Notes: generated by a model not told the origin, from the sequence alone. A stretch of 10,171 nucleotides of DNA from Candidatus Bathyarchaeota archaeon (GCA_023247835.1 JAHFFU010000003.1:3594-13764), one strand, 5' to 3'. Counted from the first letter of the stretch, positions 1-7,358 are shown. Numbers and translations are program-made.

Positions 1-54
1 CTTCACAGTCTCAGTCTTGACTGTGACTTTGTTCTCGGCCAATGCGGGCATCAT
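1..54 (-). CDS. Possible 5' end of a leftward gene, cut by the window edge
   Basis: On the minus strand an ATG at 54 (a second ATG follows at 51) opens a frame that stays open to the window edge. It gives 18 residues beginning MMPALAENKVTVKTETVK. The charged, alternating composition looks more natural than the two plus-strand readings of the same bases, which are also open. It would be divergent from ileS with about 44 bp between the two starts. I see no convincing Shine-Dalgarno site for it, and 18 residues are too few to name a family. The call rests on composition and layout only and may be wrong. Confidence 0.3.
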   Translation of the reverse strand, partial: MMPALAENKVTVKTETVK

Positions 55-81
55 TTTTCATCAGTTCTTGGCGGGGCGAGT

Positions 82-90
82 AAGGAGGGG
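82..90 (+). promoter_or_regulatory. Ribosome binding site of ileS
   Basis: The purine-rich AAGGAGGGG is a strong Shine-Dalgarno match. It lies 8 nt before the ATG at 99 but only 2 nt before the in-frame GTG at 93, so it decides the start in favour of the ATG. Confidence 0.7.
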
Positions 91-98
91 TCGTGGCA

Positions 99-3000
99 AT
101 GAGCAAGCATGTAGGCGAGTTGCCGAAGCAATATCAGCCTAAGGTCGTCGAGGGCGAGGTAAAGAAACTCTGGGAAGAAGATCAAACCTACGAATTGGTG
201 AGGAAGTCTAAGTCCAAGGGACCAAAGTTCTACTTCCTCGATGGCCCTCCGTTCCCTTCAGGCACCCCCCACATCGGAACTTCCTGGAACAAGGTTCTGA
301 AAGACACGGTAATTCGGTACAAGCGTACCCGAGGGCTCAACGTAAGGGACCAACCAGGTTATGACTGCCACGGCCTCCCCATCGAAATCGCAATCGAGCA
401 GAAGTTCGGAGTTAGAACCAAGAAAGACATCGAAAGCCTCGGATTGGAACGTTTCATCACTGAATGCCGTCGATTCGCAGAAATGAACTCTGACGCAATG
501 ACTGGGACCTTCCAAGATCTCGGAGTTTGGATGGATTGGAAGAGGCCGTACATGACACATCACGACGACTACATCGAAAGCGACTGGTGGGGCATCAAGC
601 AGGCAGCCTCAAAAGGCCTCTTCGAACATGGACAGCGAGTTGTGCACTGGTGCCCGAGATGTGAAACAGTCCTTTCGGATTACGAGGTCGTTCTAGAATA
701 CAAAATGCTCCGCGATCCATCGATTTACGTAAAGTTCCTAGTGGAAGGCAAGCAAAACGAGTTCATCTTAATTTGGACCACGACGCCCTGGACACTTCCG
801 TCCAATGTTGCGGTTATGGTAAACCCTGAATTCCAGTATGCCAGGGTTAAGTCTGAGCAGGAGACCTTCATTCTCGCTAAAGAACGAATAGAGGAAGTTG
901 AAAAAGAAACCGGCCGAAAGCTGGCGCTTCTAGAAAGCTTCCCGGGAACTAAGCTTGAGGGGCTAAAGTATCGCTCGCCTCTGGAGAGCCTAGTCCCAGC
1001 CCAACTCAATCTGAAGAACGGTCATCGCGTAGTTCTCAGCAAGGAGTACGTGACCCTTGAAGAGGGAACCGGGTGTGTTCATTCCGCGCCTGGTCATGGT
1101 GAGGAGGATTACGAAGTCGGTGTACGTAACAAATTACCCGTTCTAATGTTGGTGGACGATCAAGGGAAGCTGCTCCCCGAGGCCGGGAAATATTCGGGTA
1201 AATCGGTTAGAGACGCCAATCCTGAGATAGTAGACGACCTGAGATCGATGGGAATGCTACTTCACTCTGGGGAGATAGAACACCGAAGCCCCGTTTGTTG
1301 GCGCTGCAAAACACCATTGCTGATCCGAGCAACGACCCAGTGGGTCATACGCATCGCCCAGCTGAAGGACGCATTCATAAAAGAAGTCGATTCGACGCTG
1401 TGGATTCCTGTTTGGGCAGGGGCAAATCAATTCAAGAATTGGCTTCAAGGCCTGAAAGACTGGGTTGTCTCACGCCAGAGGTTCTGGGGCACCCCCCTTC
1501 CGGTTTGGATTTGCAGCTCCTGTGGGGAGCAAAGAATCATCGGGTCAAAGAAGGAACTACTCGAAAAAGCAACCTCGACACCTAGCCTGCCCACCCTGCA
1601 CGTGCCGTGGGTAGATACTGTGAAGCTCCGGTGCGACTGCGGCGGCGAAATGGCTCGAGTACCCGACGTCATGGACGTCTGGTTCGAATCAGGCAGCGCC
1701 TCACTAGCATGCCTTGGCCACCCCAAGACCCTCCGTGAATCGAAATTCTGGTGGCCCGCAGACTTCATCGTCGAAGGACGCGACCAGATCACGGCATGGT
1801 TCTTTGCCCTGCTGAGAAATGGCATGGTGACGATGGGCAAATCCCCGTACAAATCAGTGCTCATGCACGGCTTCGCGTTGGACGCTCAAGGACGGGAGAT
1901 GCACAAATCACTGGGTAACTTCGTTACGGCTAATGAGGTTGTTGAAAAATTTGGCCGGGACATCTTCCGATACTACGTGCTCCAGACTACATTATGGGAA
2001 GACCTGAGATTCTCCTGGGACGCGATAAAACAGCACAGCGGCGACTTGACCACTTTCTGGAACACATTCGTCTTCGCCAGCACCTACATGAGCCTGGATG
2101 AATTTTCACCATCCCAATGGCCCACAAGGAAATTGGCCAGAAATCTCCGCGCGGAGGATAGGTGGCTACTGAGTCGTATGAACCGGACCATCAAGGAAGC
2201 GACCCAGCTAATGGACGAATACAAGGTGCATGAAGCGGTTCGAAAACTCAAATCCTTCCTAGTGGAGGACCTAAGCCACACATATGTACGGTTCATAAGA
2301 CGCAGAACATGGGTTGAGAAAGAGACTCGGGACAAGCTAGCAGCGTACTCGACTCTGTACACAGCACTCAAAGCAGCGCTGACAATGCTGACCCCGATCG
2401 CGCCATTTTTCACCGAATCGGTTTACCAACACATGTTCAGGAATGCGGGGCCAAAACACCCCCAAACCGTGCACCTTCTGGACTGGCCGAAATTCGATGA
2501 GAAGTGGATCGATGATTCATTGGAGGAGGAGATGGATGCGGCTAAGGACCTGCTGTCAGCAGTCGCTGTTGCGCGCATGGAAAAAGCACTGAAGCAAAGA
2601 CAACCGGTTCCGCGAGTGGTTGTGGCAAGCGATTCCAGAACCATCCGAACCGCCCTGAAGAGCTACCAGGCGCTTATTCTGGAACAGGCGAACACGCGAA
2701 CCCTAGTCTCAACACTGAAAGGTGCCACCTCCAAATTTGAGGCAGACACACGTTTCGCTAAGGCCAACTTCGCCGATGGTAGCATATACCTCGATCTGAA
2801 GCTCTCTCGGAGTGAACTAGCTGAGGGCTTAGCCCGAGATGCCGTCAGGCGGATGCAGCAGATGAGGAAAGAGATGGATCTAAAGGTAGATTCCTACGTC
2901 CACGCTTACATCACTGCTCCCACAAAAAAGGCTGCAAGCTTTCTTCAGAGCAAGAAAAAATACATTGCCGGCGAAGTACGGGCCAAGAAACTAACCATAA

Positions 3001-3119
3001 CCACAAAGAAAGCACAGGTTAACGCTCCGTATTACACAAAAACCTGGCGGATAAATCAGGACACGTATGAATTCGGCCTGTGCGAGATAGCGAAATTGCG
3101 TGCGAAAGCTGCAAGTTGA
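99..3119 (+). CDS. ileS: Isoleucyl-tRNA synthetase (class I)
   Basis: This cytoplasmic enzyme charges tRNA-Ile with isoleucine using ATP and edits mischarged valine. The protein is 1006 residues from the ATG at 99, close to the usual archaeal length; a GTG at 93 is possible but sits too near the Shine-Dalgarno site. Visible parts in order: the HIGH-type motif HIGT at about 58-61; the inserted CP1 editing domain with WTTTPWT at about 226-232 and GTGCVHSAPGHGEED at about 323-337; a CWRC pair at 400/403; a probable zinc knuckle with Cys 472/475 and 512/514; the KMSKS loop at about 600-604; then a helical anticodon-binding region and a lysine-rich C-terminal part. The KMSKS loop reads EMHKS, so the second lysine is kept (K603) but the first is Glu. 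The gene converges on tfb with a 13-nt gap. The family is certain; amino-acid specificity follows overall resemblance to archaeal IleRS. Confidence 0.96.
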   Translation: MSKHVGELPKQYQPKVVEGEVKKLWEEDQTYELVRKSKSKGPKFYFLDGPPFPSGTPHIGTSWNKVLKDTVIRYKRTRGLNVRDQPGYDCHGLPIEIAIEQKFGVRTKKDIESLGLERFITECRRFAEMNSDAMTGTFQDLGVWMDWKRPYMTHHDDYIESDWWGIKQAASKGLFEHGQRVVHWCPRCETVLSDYEVVLEYKMLRDPSIYVKFLVEGKQNEFILIWTTTPWTLPSNVAVMVNPEFQYARVKSEQETFILAKERIEEVEKETGRKLALLESFPGTKLEGLKYRSPLESLVPAQLNLKNGHRVVLSKEYVTLEEGTGCVHSAPGHGEEDYEVGVRNKLPVLMLVDDQGKLLPEAGKYSGKSVRDANPEIVDDLRSMGMLLHSGEIEHRSPVCWRCKTPLLIRATTQWVIRIAQLKDAFIKEVDSTLWIPVWAGANQFKNWLQGLKDWVVSRQRFWGTPLPVWICSSCGEQRIIGSKKELLEKATSTPSLPTLHVPWVDTVKLRCDCGGEMARVPDVMDVWFESGSASLACLGHPKTLRESKFWWPADFIVEGRDQITAWFFALLRNGMVTMGKSPYKSVLMHGFALDAQGREMHKSLGNFVTANEVVEKFGRDIFRYYVLQTTLWEDLRFSWDAIKQHSGDLTTFWNTFVFASTYMSLDEFSPSQWPTRKLARNLRAEDRWLLSRMNRTIKEATQLMDEYKVHEAVRKLKSFLVEDLSHTYVRFIRRRTWVEKETRDKLAAYSTLYTALKAALTMLTPIAPFFTESVYQHMFRNAGPKHPQTVHLLDWPKFDEKWIDDSLEEEMDAAKDLLSAVAVARMEKALKQRQPVPRVVVASDSRTIRTALKSYQALILEQANTRTLVSTLKGATSKFEADTRFAKANFADGSIYLDLKLSRSELAEGLARDAVRRMQQMRKEMDLKVDSYVHAYITAPTKKAASFLQSKKKYIAGEVRAKKLTITTKKAQVNAPYYTKTWRINQDTYEFGLCEIAKLRAKAAS

Positions 3120-3132
3120 GAATCTGGTTACG

Positions 3133-4101
3133 CTAGAGTGGGACTTCGATAAACAGTCGCTCAAGAAGCTCTTTGTACCTGTTTCTAATCGTTACTTCGG
3201 TCACGTTCGCGATCTCAGCTATTTCACGCTGAGTCTTCCTTTCGTTCGTGAGAACTGTGGCAATATATGTAGCCGCAGCGGCGATGCCTGTTGGACCCCT
3301 GCCGCTTGTTAACTTCATCTCCTTAGCAATCTCAAGGATACGAATCGCAATCCCCTCCGCCTTTCCTGAAATCACGAGCTTGTTACTGAACCGTGCGGCG
3401 TAGTTCCGGCTCGTCGACGGTGGCACGAAGGCTTCGAGTTCGCGCACCATGAACCGGTAGCTTCTGCCGACGTCTTTCTTATTTAGGCTCGAGGCCGATG
3501 CTATTTCGTCCAGTGTCCGCGGAACACCGCACTGCCTACAACTCATGTAAATGGCGGCTGCGGTAACATTGTGGATTGACCGTCCACGAATCAAACGCTT
3601 CTTGATAGCTCGCCGGTAAATGACCGAGGCCGTCTCTAGAATGTTCTTAGGAAGGTTGAGGGAAGAGGAAAGTTTGCTCAGTTCAGCCAAAGCAACCGCG
3701 AGGTTTCTCTCAGTGGCATCGGAAACTCGCACTCTGCTTTGCCATTTACGAAGCTTGTAGAGGTCTAACCTCTGGGCAGCAGTTGCATGTTTCCCAAGAA
3801 CACGCCTATCACGCCAGTCAATAACAGTTGAGAGGCCTTTGTCATGAATAGTGTACGTTAAAGGAGCGCCAACACGACTTCGTTTTGCCTTTTGCTCGTC
3901 GTCAAAGGCCCGCCACTCCGGTCTAGTGTCAGCAAGCTTTTCGTCGATTACGAACCCGCAAGCGCTGCAAACAATTTCAGCGGCCTCATAGTCGCGCATT
4001 AGTTTAGGTCCGCCGCACTCCGGGCAAACGCGCAACTTCTGTGTAGGGTGTAGGGCTTCGCCTAACTCACCATCAGTTTCTTCAGACACTTTCTTTCTCA
4101 T
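3133..4101 (-). CDS. tfb: Transcription initiation factor IIB (TFB)
   Basis: TFB bridges TBP on the TATA box and RNA polymerase, reads the BRE and helps set the start site. The 322-residue protein has the complete layout: an N-terminal zinc ribbon with Cys 26, 29, 45 and 48; the B-reader/linker at about 55-104 with the highly conserved stretch RSRVGAPLTYTIHDKGLST; then two cyclin-like repeats at about 118-225 and 232-318. The last repeat ends in a helix-turn-helix (TQREIAEIANVTEVTIRNRY) expected to contact the BRE. The N-terminus carries about 20 extra acidic and polar residues before the ribbon. It starts 5 nt after the gar1 stop and has no clear Shine-Dalgarno site, so translation is probably coupled to gar1. 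Nothing looks broken. Archaea often have several TFB copies; whether this is the main one cannot be told here. Confidence 0.97.
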   Translation of the reverse strand: MRKKVSEETDGELGEALHPTQKLRVCPECGGPKLMRDYEAAEIVCSACGFVIDEKLADTRPEWRAFDDEQKAKRSRVGAPLTYTIHDKGLSTVIDWRDRRVLGKHATAAQRLDLYKLRKWQSRVRVSDATERNLAVALAELSKLSSSLNLPKNILETASVIYRRAIKKRLIRGRSIHNVTAAAIYMSCRQCGVPRTLDEIASASSLNKKDVGRSYRFMVRELEAFVPPSTSRNYAARFSNKLVISGKAEGIAIRILEIAKEMKLTSGRGPTGIAAAATYIATVLTNERKTQREIAEIANVTEVTIRNRYKELLERLFIEVPL

Positions 4102-4106
4102 CTACC

Positions 4107-4337
4107 CTAATCCAAGGAGTAAGCGATACGGCCTACATACTTGGCAGGCGAAGGAACCACGGGTCTGATCAAGATGTAAGGCGAGGATATGGGTCCGAAC
4201 AGATCTTGGACCCTTCCTATTTCCTTTAGTTTGCTGTCACAAGCTCGCGTGCCCAACTTAACAAAGCGGGCTTCGTCGCATTTCACTATGAGGCTACGGC
4301 TATTCGAAAGATGAAGAATTTTACCGAGCCTCAGCAA
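4107..4337 (-). CDS. gar1: H/ACA RNP component Gar1
   Basis: Gar1 binds the pseudouridine synthase Cbf5 in H/ACA ribonucleoproteins, which convert uridines to pseudouridine in rRNA under guide RNAs. The 76-residue protein is the size of a minimal archaeal Gar1: a small six-strand barrel without the RGG tails of eukaryotes. The opening LRLGKILHLSNSRSLIVK and the core GRVQDLFGPISSPYILIRP (residues 41-59) are typical, as is the closing YVGRIAYSLD. The start is a TTG at 4337; an in-frame TAA lies just upstream and the family begins at this point, so TTG is very likely right. No Shine-Dalgarno site is visible. The gene directly precedes tfb, an arrangement seen in many archaea, and a TATA-like box lies about 50 bp upstream. 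Confidence 0.92.
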   Translation of the reverse strand: MLRLGKILHLSNSRSLIVKCDEARFVKLGTRACDSKLKEIGRVQDLFGPISSPYILIRPVVPSPAKYVGRIAYSLD

Positions 4338-4383
4338 ACTTTCTTAGTCACTCCCGCCGAGGGGCTTTCGTGAAGGCGCTATC

Positions 4384-4392
4384 ATATTTAAA
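4384..4392 (-). promoter_or_regulatory. TATA-like box for gar1-tfb
   Basis: Read on the minus strand the bases are TTTAAATAT, a good archaeal box A. It lies about 50 bp before the gar1 TTG. A start site about 25 nt downstream would fall near 4360 and leave a leader of roughly 20-25 nt. It is the best promoter candidate in the window, by pattern only. Confidence 0.5.
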
Positions 4393-4448
4393 CGTAGATA
4401 TCCGTGCAAATTTCTTTCAACCCAAGATGCAATTCTTCAAACAAAAGT

Positions 4449-4465
4449 TGACATAACAGATGTCA
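4449..4465. repeat. Inverted repeat TGACAT-N5-ATGTCA, possible operator
   Basis: The two 6-bp arms (4449-4454 and 4460-4465) are perfect reverse complements around a 5-bp spacer, AACAG. Such a short dyad in a divergent intergenic region is typical of a binding site for a dimeric regulator, for example a winged-helix or Lrp/AsnC-type protein. It lies about 110 bp from the gar1 start and 170 bp from the SMC start, so which side it would control is unclear. No second copy was seen in the window. Confidence 0.4.
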
Positions 4466-4490
4466 TGATTTACCCGCGCACGCCATGGCA

Positions 4491-4513
4491 AACCGAAGAA
4501 CATTGTTCCGGTT
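4491..4513. other. Possible bulged hairpin
   Basis: AACCG-aa-GAAC pairs with GTTC-CGGTT around a 3-nt loop, giving nine base pairs with a 2-nt bulge. It could be a leader structure of the rightward transcript. It lies just before the TTG of the possible small ORF and may be chance. Confidence 0.25.
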
Positions 4514-4642
4514 TTGAAAGTTGAAATTCCCCGAAGGATCCGCGAATCACAGCTAATGGGGAAAAGGCCCCGAAAATCCCTGAACGTTTTTTACGCACCA
4601 GTAGGCAACTTTAGATTTCAAACGGCAGTTCGGGTCAGATGA
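4514..4642 (+). CDS. Possible small basic protein at the head of the SMC operon
   Basis: A frame starting at TTG 4514 encodes 42 residues (MKVEIPRRIRESQLMGKRPR, then a less basic half ending TAVRVR) and stops at TGA 4640-4642. That stop overlaps the ATG of the SMC gene in the pattern ATGA. The same 4-nt overlap joins the next two gene pairs of the operon (GTGA at 6561 and 7355), which argues that this frame could be a real first gene. The product is strongly basic, with 11 Lys/Arg against 2 Glu, which would suit nucleic-acid contact. The frame is open upstream to 4469, but only TTG 4514 and an internal ATG at 4556 are usable starts. There is no clear Shine-Dalgarno site and I recognise no family. 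It could equally be an untranslated leader. Confidence 0.3.
   Translation: MKVEIPRRIRESQLMGKRPRKSLNVFYAPVGNFRFQTAVRVR
4558..4592 (+). promoter_or_regulatory. Short G4/C4 hairpin plus T6 run, weak attenuator-like element
   Basis: GGGG (4558-4561) can pair with CCCC (4568-4571) around AAAAGG. The same G run could instead pair with TTCCCC at 4527-4532, so two exclusive folds are drawable. A T6 run follows at 4587-4592, about 45 bp before the SMC start. It could be a weak terminator or attenuator, or the T run may form part of a poor TATA box. It overlaps the possible small ORF, so at most one reading may be true. Confidence 0.2.
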
Positions 4643-6564
4643 TAAAGGGCGTAGTGCTTACAAATTTCATGTCCTACGAGAACTCTTACGTTCCCTTAGA
4701 ACCCGGGCTAAATTTGATCTGTGGGCCGAACGGAGCTGGAAAGTCATCCATTCTGCTTGCCGTTTCCGTTGTTTTAGGGCAGGCCTACACTGAAAGATCG
4801 AAGCGTTTGAGCGACCTTGTGAAGTGGGGACACGACGAGGCCAGAATCACATTAATCCTCGACAACACGGGAACTAAGCGCCCATTCCCAAAATTCCACT
4901 CGGACCTAGTTACAGTGACGCGCGTAATCAAGAGCACCGGCACCTACTACTACCTTCTGCAAAACAAGCCTGCACCCAAATCTACCATCACCGACGTTTT
5001 CCTCTCCCTTGGTCTGAATCCCGACAACATACTAGTCATAATGCACCAGTTCATGGTCGGCCGTTTCGCCGCTGTAACCGCTCAGGATAAGCTGAAGATG
5101 CTGGAGGAGGCGGTTGGTTTTCAATCCTACAGAGAGGAAGTTCTCGATGCTAGAAAACGCTTAGAGAGTGTCGCTAGCGAAGAGCAATCCCTCGCTCAAG
5201 TCCTTGAATCCACTAAGGAAACACATGATTACTGGAAACGTGAATACGAACGCTACCTACAGAAACAACAACTGGAAACTAAACTCGAGGCCCTCAAGCG
5301 AGAACTGCTCTGGAGCAGGATCCAGAAGAAGAAAGAAGCATTAACCCACATCGAAGCCAGAATCGAATCGAAGACGAGATCCTTACAGTCGATTGAGAAC
5401 AAAATCCAGGAGCTAGCGGACTCAAAGAAGAAACGCCAAGCAAAGTTCGACGAACTAAACCTAGGACGAATAGAACTCGAAGATAGCCGAGTTGAGCTCG
5501 TCAAAGAAATTACACGTCATGAATTGAACATTGAATGGACTACAAACCTTCTTCAAGACTTCCAATCCGTAGAACAGGAACAAGAACCAACAACCACCAG
5601 GCCCGAACTACACTCACTCGACAAACTGAAGCTGTCCTGGCGAGAAACGGCTGAGGAATCACAAGGAAAACTTGCGAAAGTCAAAGAAAAAATGACCACG
5701 CTCAACGAAAAAATGGCAGATACAAGTGGCCGCCTAGAAGACGCACTGACAAGGCTCATCGACACAAACGTCGAGTATGAAGTTTCGGGATTCAAGAGAA
5801 AACTACTCACAGAAGAAGTAGCGGACCTCCAGGCCCAAGTCCGCTTAGCTAAGGAAGAGTTAGACCCAATGGTCGCCTCGGCAGAGAAAGCTGGGCCGCC
5901 AATTGAATCCCCGAGGAAGATATTTGACATCATGCTCGAAATCGGCGCCGTCGAAGAACAGATGAAACCCCTCGCTACACTCTCCGAAGATGTCGAACGC
6001 ATGTACTCATCCTACGCCAAGGTCTACGAGGAGCTTCGCCAGAAGGCCGACCAGGTTGCAATGAGTCGTCAGGAAGTCTTAACAGAGCTCGACAAACGCC
6101 TAGCCCGCTGGCGTGACGTCCTGTCCGCCTTCCTTGAAAAATTAACCGGCCGGTACAACGAAATCCTAGGAACCGTGGGAGCTACCGGAGCCATTCGCGT
6201 AATTTCGTCCAGAGACATCGAGAAATGCGGTCTCGAAATACTCGTAGGGTTTAAAGGTAACAAACCCACGGCCCTCGACGCCTTCACACAAAGCGGTGGA
6301 GAAAGAAGCATCGCGATGATGTCCTTCCTGTTGGGGCTTCAGCAGCACATCACGTCTCCTTTCAGGGCAATCGACGAGTTTGATGTTCACATGGACCCCA
6401 AGAACCGCGAATTGGTTACCCAACTGATCATGTCAAGCGCTGGGACCACGATGCAGGGTCAGTACGTAGCCATCACGCCGGGACAGGTTAACGTGACCGA
6501 AAACAGCCACGTCATCGTTGTCCAGAACGTGGCCGGAACATCGGTCGTTAGCGAGTTGAAGTGA
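4639..6564 (+). CDS. Short SMC-family ATPase, Smc5/Smc6-like head
   Basis: This is a DNA-associated ABC-type ATPase of the SMC/Rad50 superfamily. The N-terminal half-head has the typical opening IKGVVLTNFMSYEN and Walker A GPNGAGKS (29-36), with a Q-loop at about Gln137. The C-terminal half-head has the signature QSGGERS (551-557), Walker B ending in Asp579-Glu580 and a D-loop Asp586. Details recall Smc5/Smc6 more than Smc1-4 or Rad50: PFRAIDEFDVHMDPKNR near Walker B, and QYVAITPGQ after it, like the QYFFITPKL of Smc5. Charged heptad-like stretches span about 165-310 and 325-500. At 641 residues it is little over half the usual SMC length. I see neither a globular hinge nor a CxxC zinc hook at the apex, only a linker rich in Glu, Pro and Thr near 311-325. 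It overlaps the next gene by 4 nt (GTGA). The SMC call is certain, the Smc5/6 affinity likely. Confidence 0.9.
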   Translation: MIKGVVLTNFMSYENSYVPLEPGLNLICGPNGAGKSSILLAVSVVLGQAYTERSKRLSDLVKWGHDEARITLILDNTGTKRPFPKFHSDLVTVTRVIKSTGTYYYLLQNKPAPKSTITDVFLSLGLNPDNILVIMHQFMVGRFAAVTAQDKLKMLEEAVGFQSYREEVLDARKRLESVASEEQSLAQVLESTKETHDYWKREYERYLQKQQLETKLEALKRELLWSRIQKKKEALTHIEARIESKTRSLQSIENKIQELADSKKKRQAKFDELNLGRIELEDSRVELVKEITRHELNIEWTTNLLQDFQSVEQEQEPTTTRPELHSLDKLKLSWRETAEESQGKLAKVKEKMTTLNEKMADTSGRLEDALTRLIDTNVEYEVSGFKRKLLTEEVADLQAQVRLAKEELDPMVASAEKAGPPIESPRKIFDIMLEIGAVEEQMKPLATLSEDVERMYSSYAKVYEELRQKADQVAMSRQEVLTELDKRLARWRDVLSAFLEKLTGRYNEILGTVGATGAIRVISSRDIEKCGLEILVGFKGNKPTALDAFTQSGGERSIAMMSFLLGLQQHITSPFRAIDEFDVHMDPKNRELVTQLIMSSAGTTMQGQYVAITPGQVNVTENSHVIVVQNVAGTSVVSELK

Positions 6565-7358
6565 CTTTGACGGAGAAAAAACCCACCCGCACTACGCTGG
6601 CATCGGGCAGAAGAGAGCTACAGGAGGTCATAGAGACCTGCGATGCTATCTCGGAAAGAAAATTCAACCCCTTCTTCCTCGACGTCAAACTCGGCGTTGA
6701 AACGCTCCGGCAATACTTTCCGCTGTGGGAAAGTTTCGGCGACCACTGCCTCGACGCACATACGCTGAACAGGCTCTCTGAAGTCGTTAGGCTCCAGAAC
6801 ACCCAGCTCAAGTTCCAGTCGAGCGCACTCTACGCCGACCCGGAGTTCATCGTCAGGAAGGTTGAACGAATGAGTGAGAAACGGCTTGCCGAAGTGTTTC
6901 TCCAAAGCTGGCATCCCCTTGCGGAGTTGGAGCAGTTAACGCACGAAGCCGTTTCTGGGGCCCTTGATTACTGGAATTTCCTCTTACCCATCGCAGAGCG
7001 CTGGAAGAGACGGGATTACTCAGGCGGCAAGAAACCTGAAACCGCCGACTCGGCAACTCTGACAGGTTTGGGAATACATGGGGAAGATTTTGGAAAACGG
7101 CTCACAACACTTTGGGAAGAGCTCCGAGCCCTTCACAGCAGGGACCAGAAACCAGTGGAATATTGGAAATTTGTTCGGAGTCCGTCCTACCGAGAAACTG
7201 TGCAAAGGGCCTACCTCGTCAGCTTCCTCGTAACATACGGTTATGCGAAACTCCACACAGAGGGGGAGCAGCTTCTACTGGTCCCAGTGGACCTGCCAAC
7301 AGAAAAACCAGTCACGGACGGTGTGAGTTTTCCCATAGCGATCCCGAAGGAGGCGTGA
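6561..7358 (+). CDS. Nse4-like kleisin, predicted SMC partner
   Basis: Kleisins bridge SMC heads; Nse4 is the kleisin of eukaryotic Smc5/6. The 265-residue product has no transmembrane segment or enzymatic motif. Two blocks resemble Nse4. At 63-104, CLDAHTLNRLSEVVRLQNTQ and the helix after it match the N-terminal Nse4 helices that contact the Smc6 neck, where human Nse4 has ALDAHFLVLASDLG. At 198-243, PVEYWKFVRSPSYRETVQRA followed by YLVSFLVTYGYAKL matches the C-terminal winged-helix domain, where human Nse4 has a YYQFV...TVENIFHVSFIIRDGFARI pattern. The middle (about 120-195) is helical and variable and should hold the Nse3-binding part. The start is GTG at 6561, overlapping the SMC stop as GTGA. 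Its place between an SMC and a KITE-like gene supports the call. The human motifs are recalled, not searched; general ScpA-type kleisin is the alternative. Confidence 0.72.
   Translation: MTLTEKKPTRTTLASGRRELQEVIETCDAISERKFNPFFLDVKLGVETLRQYFPLWESFGDHCLDAHTLNRLSEVVRLQNTQLKFQSSALYADPEFIVRKVERMSEKRLAEVFLQSWHPLAELEQLTHEAVSGALDYWNFLLPIAERWKRRDYSGGKKPETADSATLTGLGIHGEDFGKRLTTLWEELRALHSRDQKPVEYWKFVRSPSYRETVQRAYLVSFLVTYGYAKLHTEGEQLLLVPVDLPTEKPVTDGVSFPIAIPKEA
7347..7353 (+). promoter_or_regulatory. Ribosome binding site of the Nse3-like gene
   Basis: AAGGAGG lies inside the end of the Nse4-like gene. It is 1 nt from GTG 7355, which is too close for classical initiation, and 10 nt from the in-frame TTG 7364. 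The site therefore leaves the start open: either GTG by coupled re-initiation or TTG by direct recruitment. Confidence 0.55.

Larger units (their letters stand above)
4338..4638. other. Divergent intergenic region between gar1 and the SMC operon
   Basis: About 300 bp separate the leftward gar1 from the rightward SMC gene. I see a TATA-like box for gar1 at 4384-4392, a perfect-arm palindrome at 4449-4465, a bulged hairpin at 4491-4513, a short G4/C4 hairpin at 4558-4571 followed by T6 at 4587-4592, and a possible 42-codon reading frame at 4514-4642. No tRNA or other recognised structured RNA is visible. Confidence 0.6.

Noticed and set aside
1..102. Plus-strand frame ending in an ATGA overlap with the ileS start
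   Set aside because: It is open but its residues are of odd composition, and it mirrors a more natural minus-strand frame. A strong ribosome binding site already explains ileS initiation.
1445..1864. 139-residue minus-strand ORF inside ileS
   Set aside because: It is antisense to a well-conserved synthetase gene, with a Ser/Arg/Pro-rich composition typical of shadow frames.
5553..6002. 149-residue minus-strand ORF inside the SMC gene
   Set aside because: It is a Ser-rich antisense reading of the Glu/Lys-rich coiled coil, an expected artefact.
7112..7354. Longer N-terminal form of the Nse3-like protein from an upstream GTG/ATG-type start
   Set aside because: This part overlaps the kleisin-like gene by over 240 nt in another frame and its residues look like a shadow translation. 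A Shine-Dalgarno site and GTGA overlap at 7355 mark the real start region.
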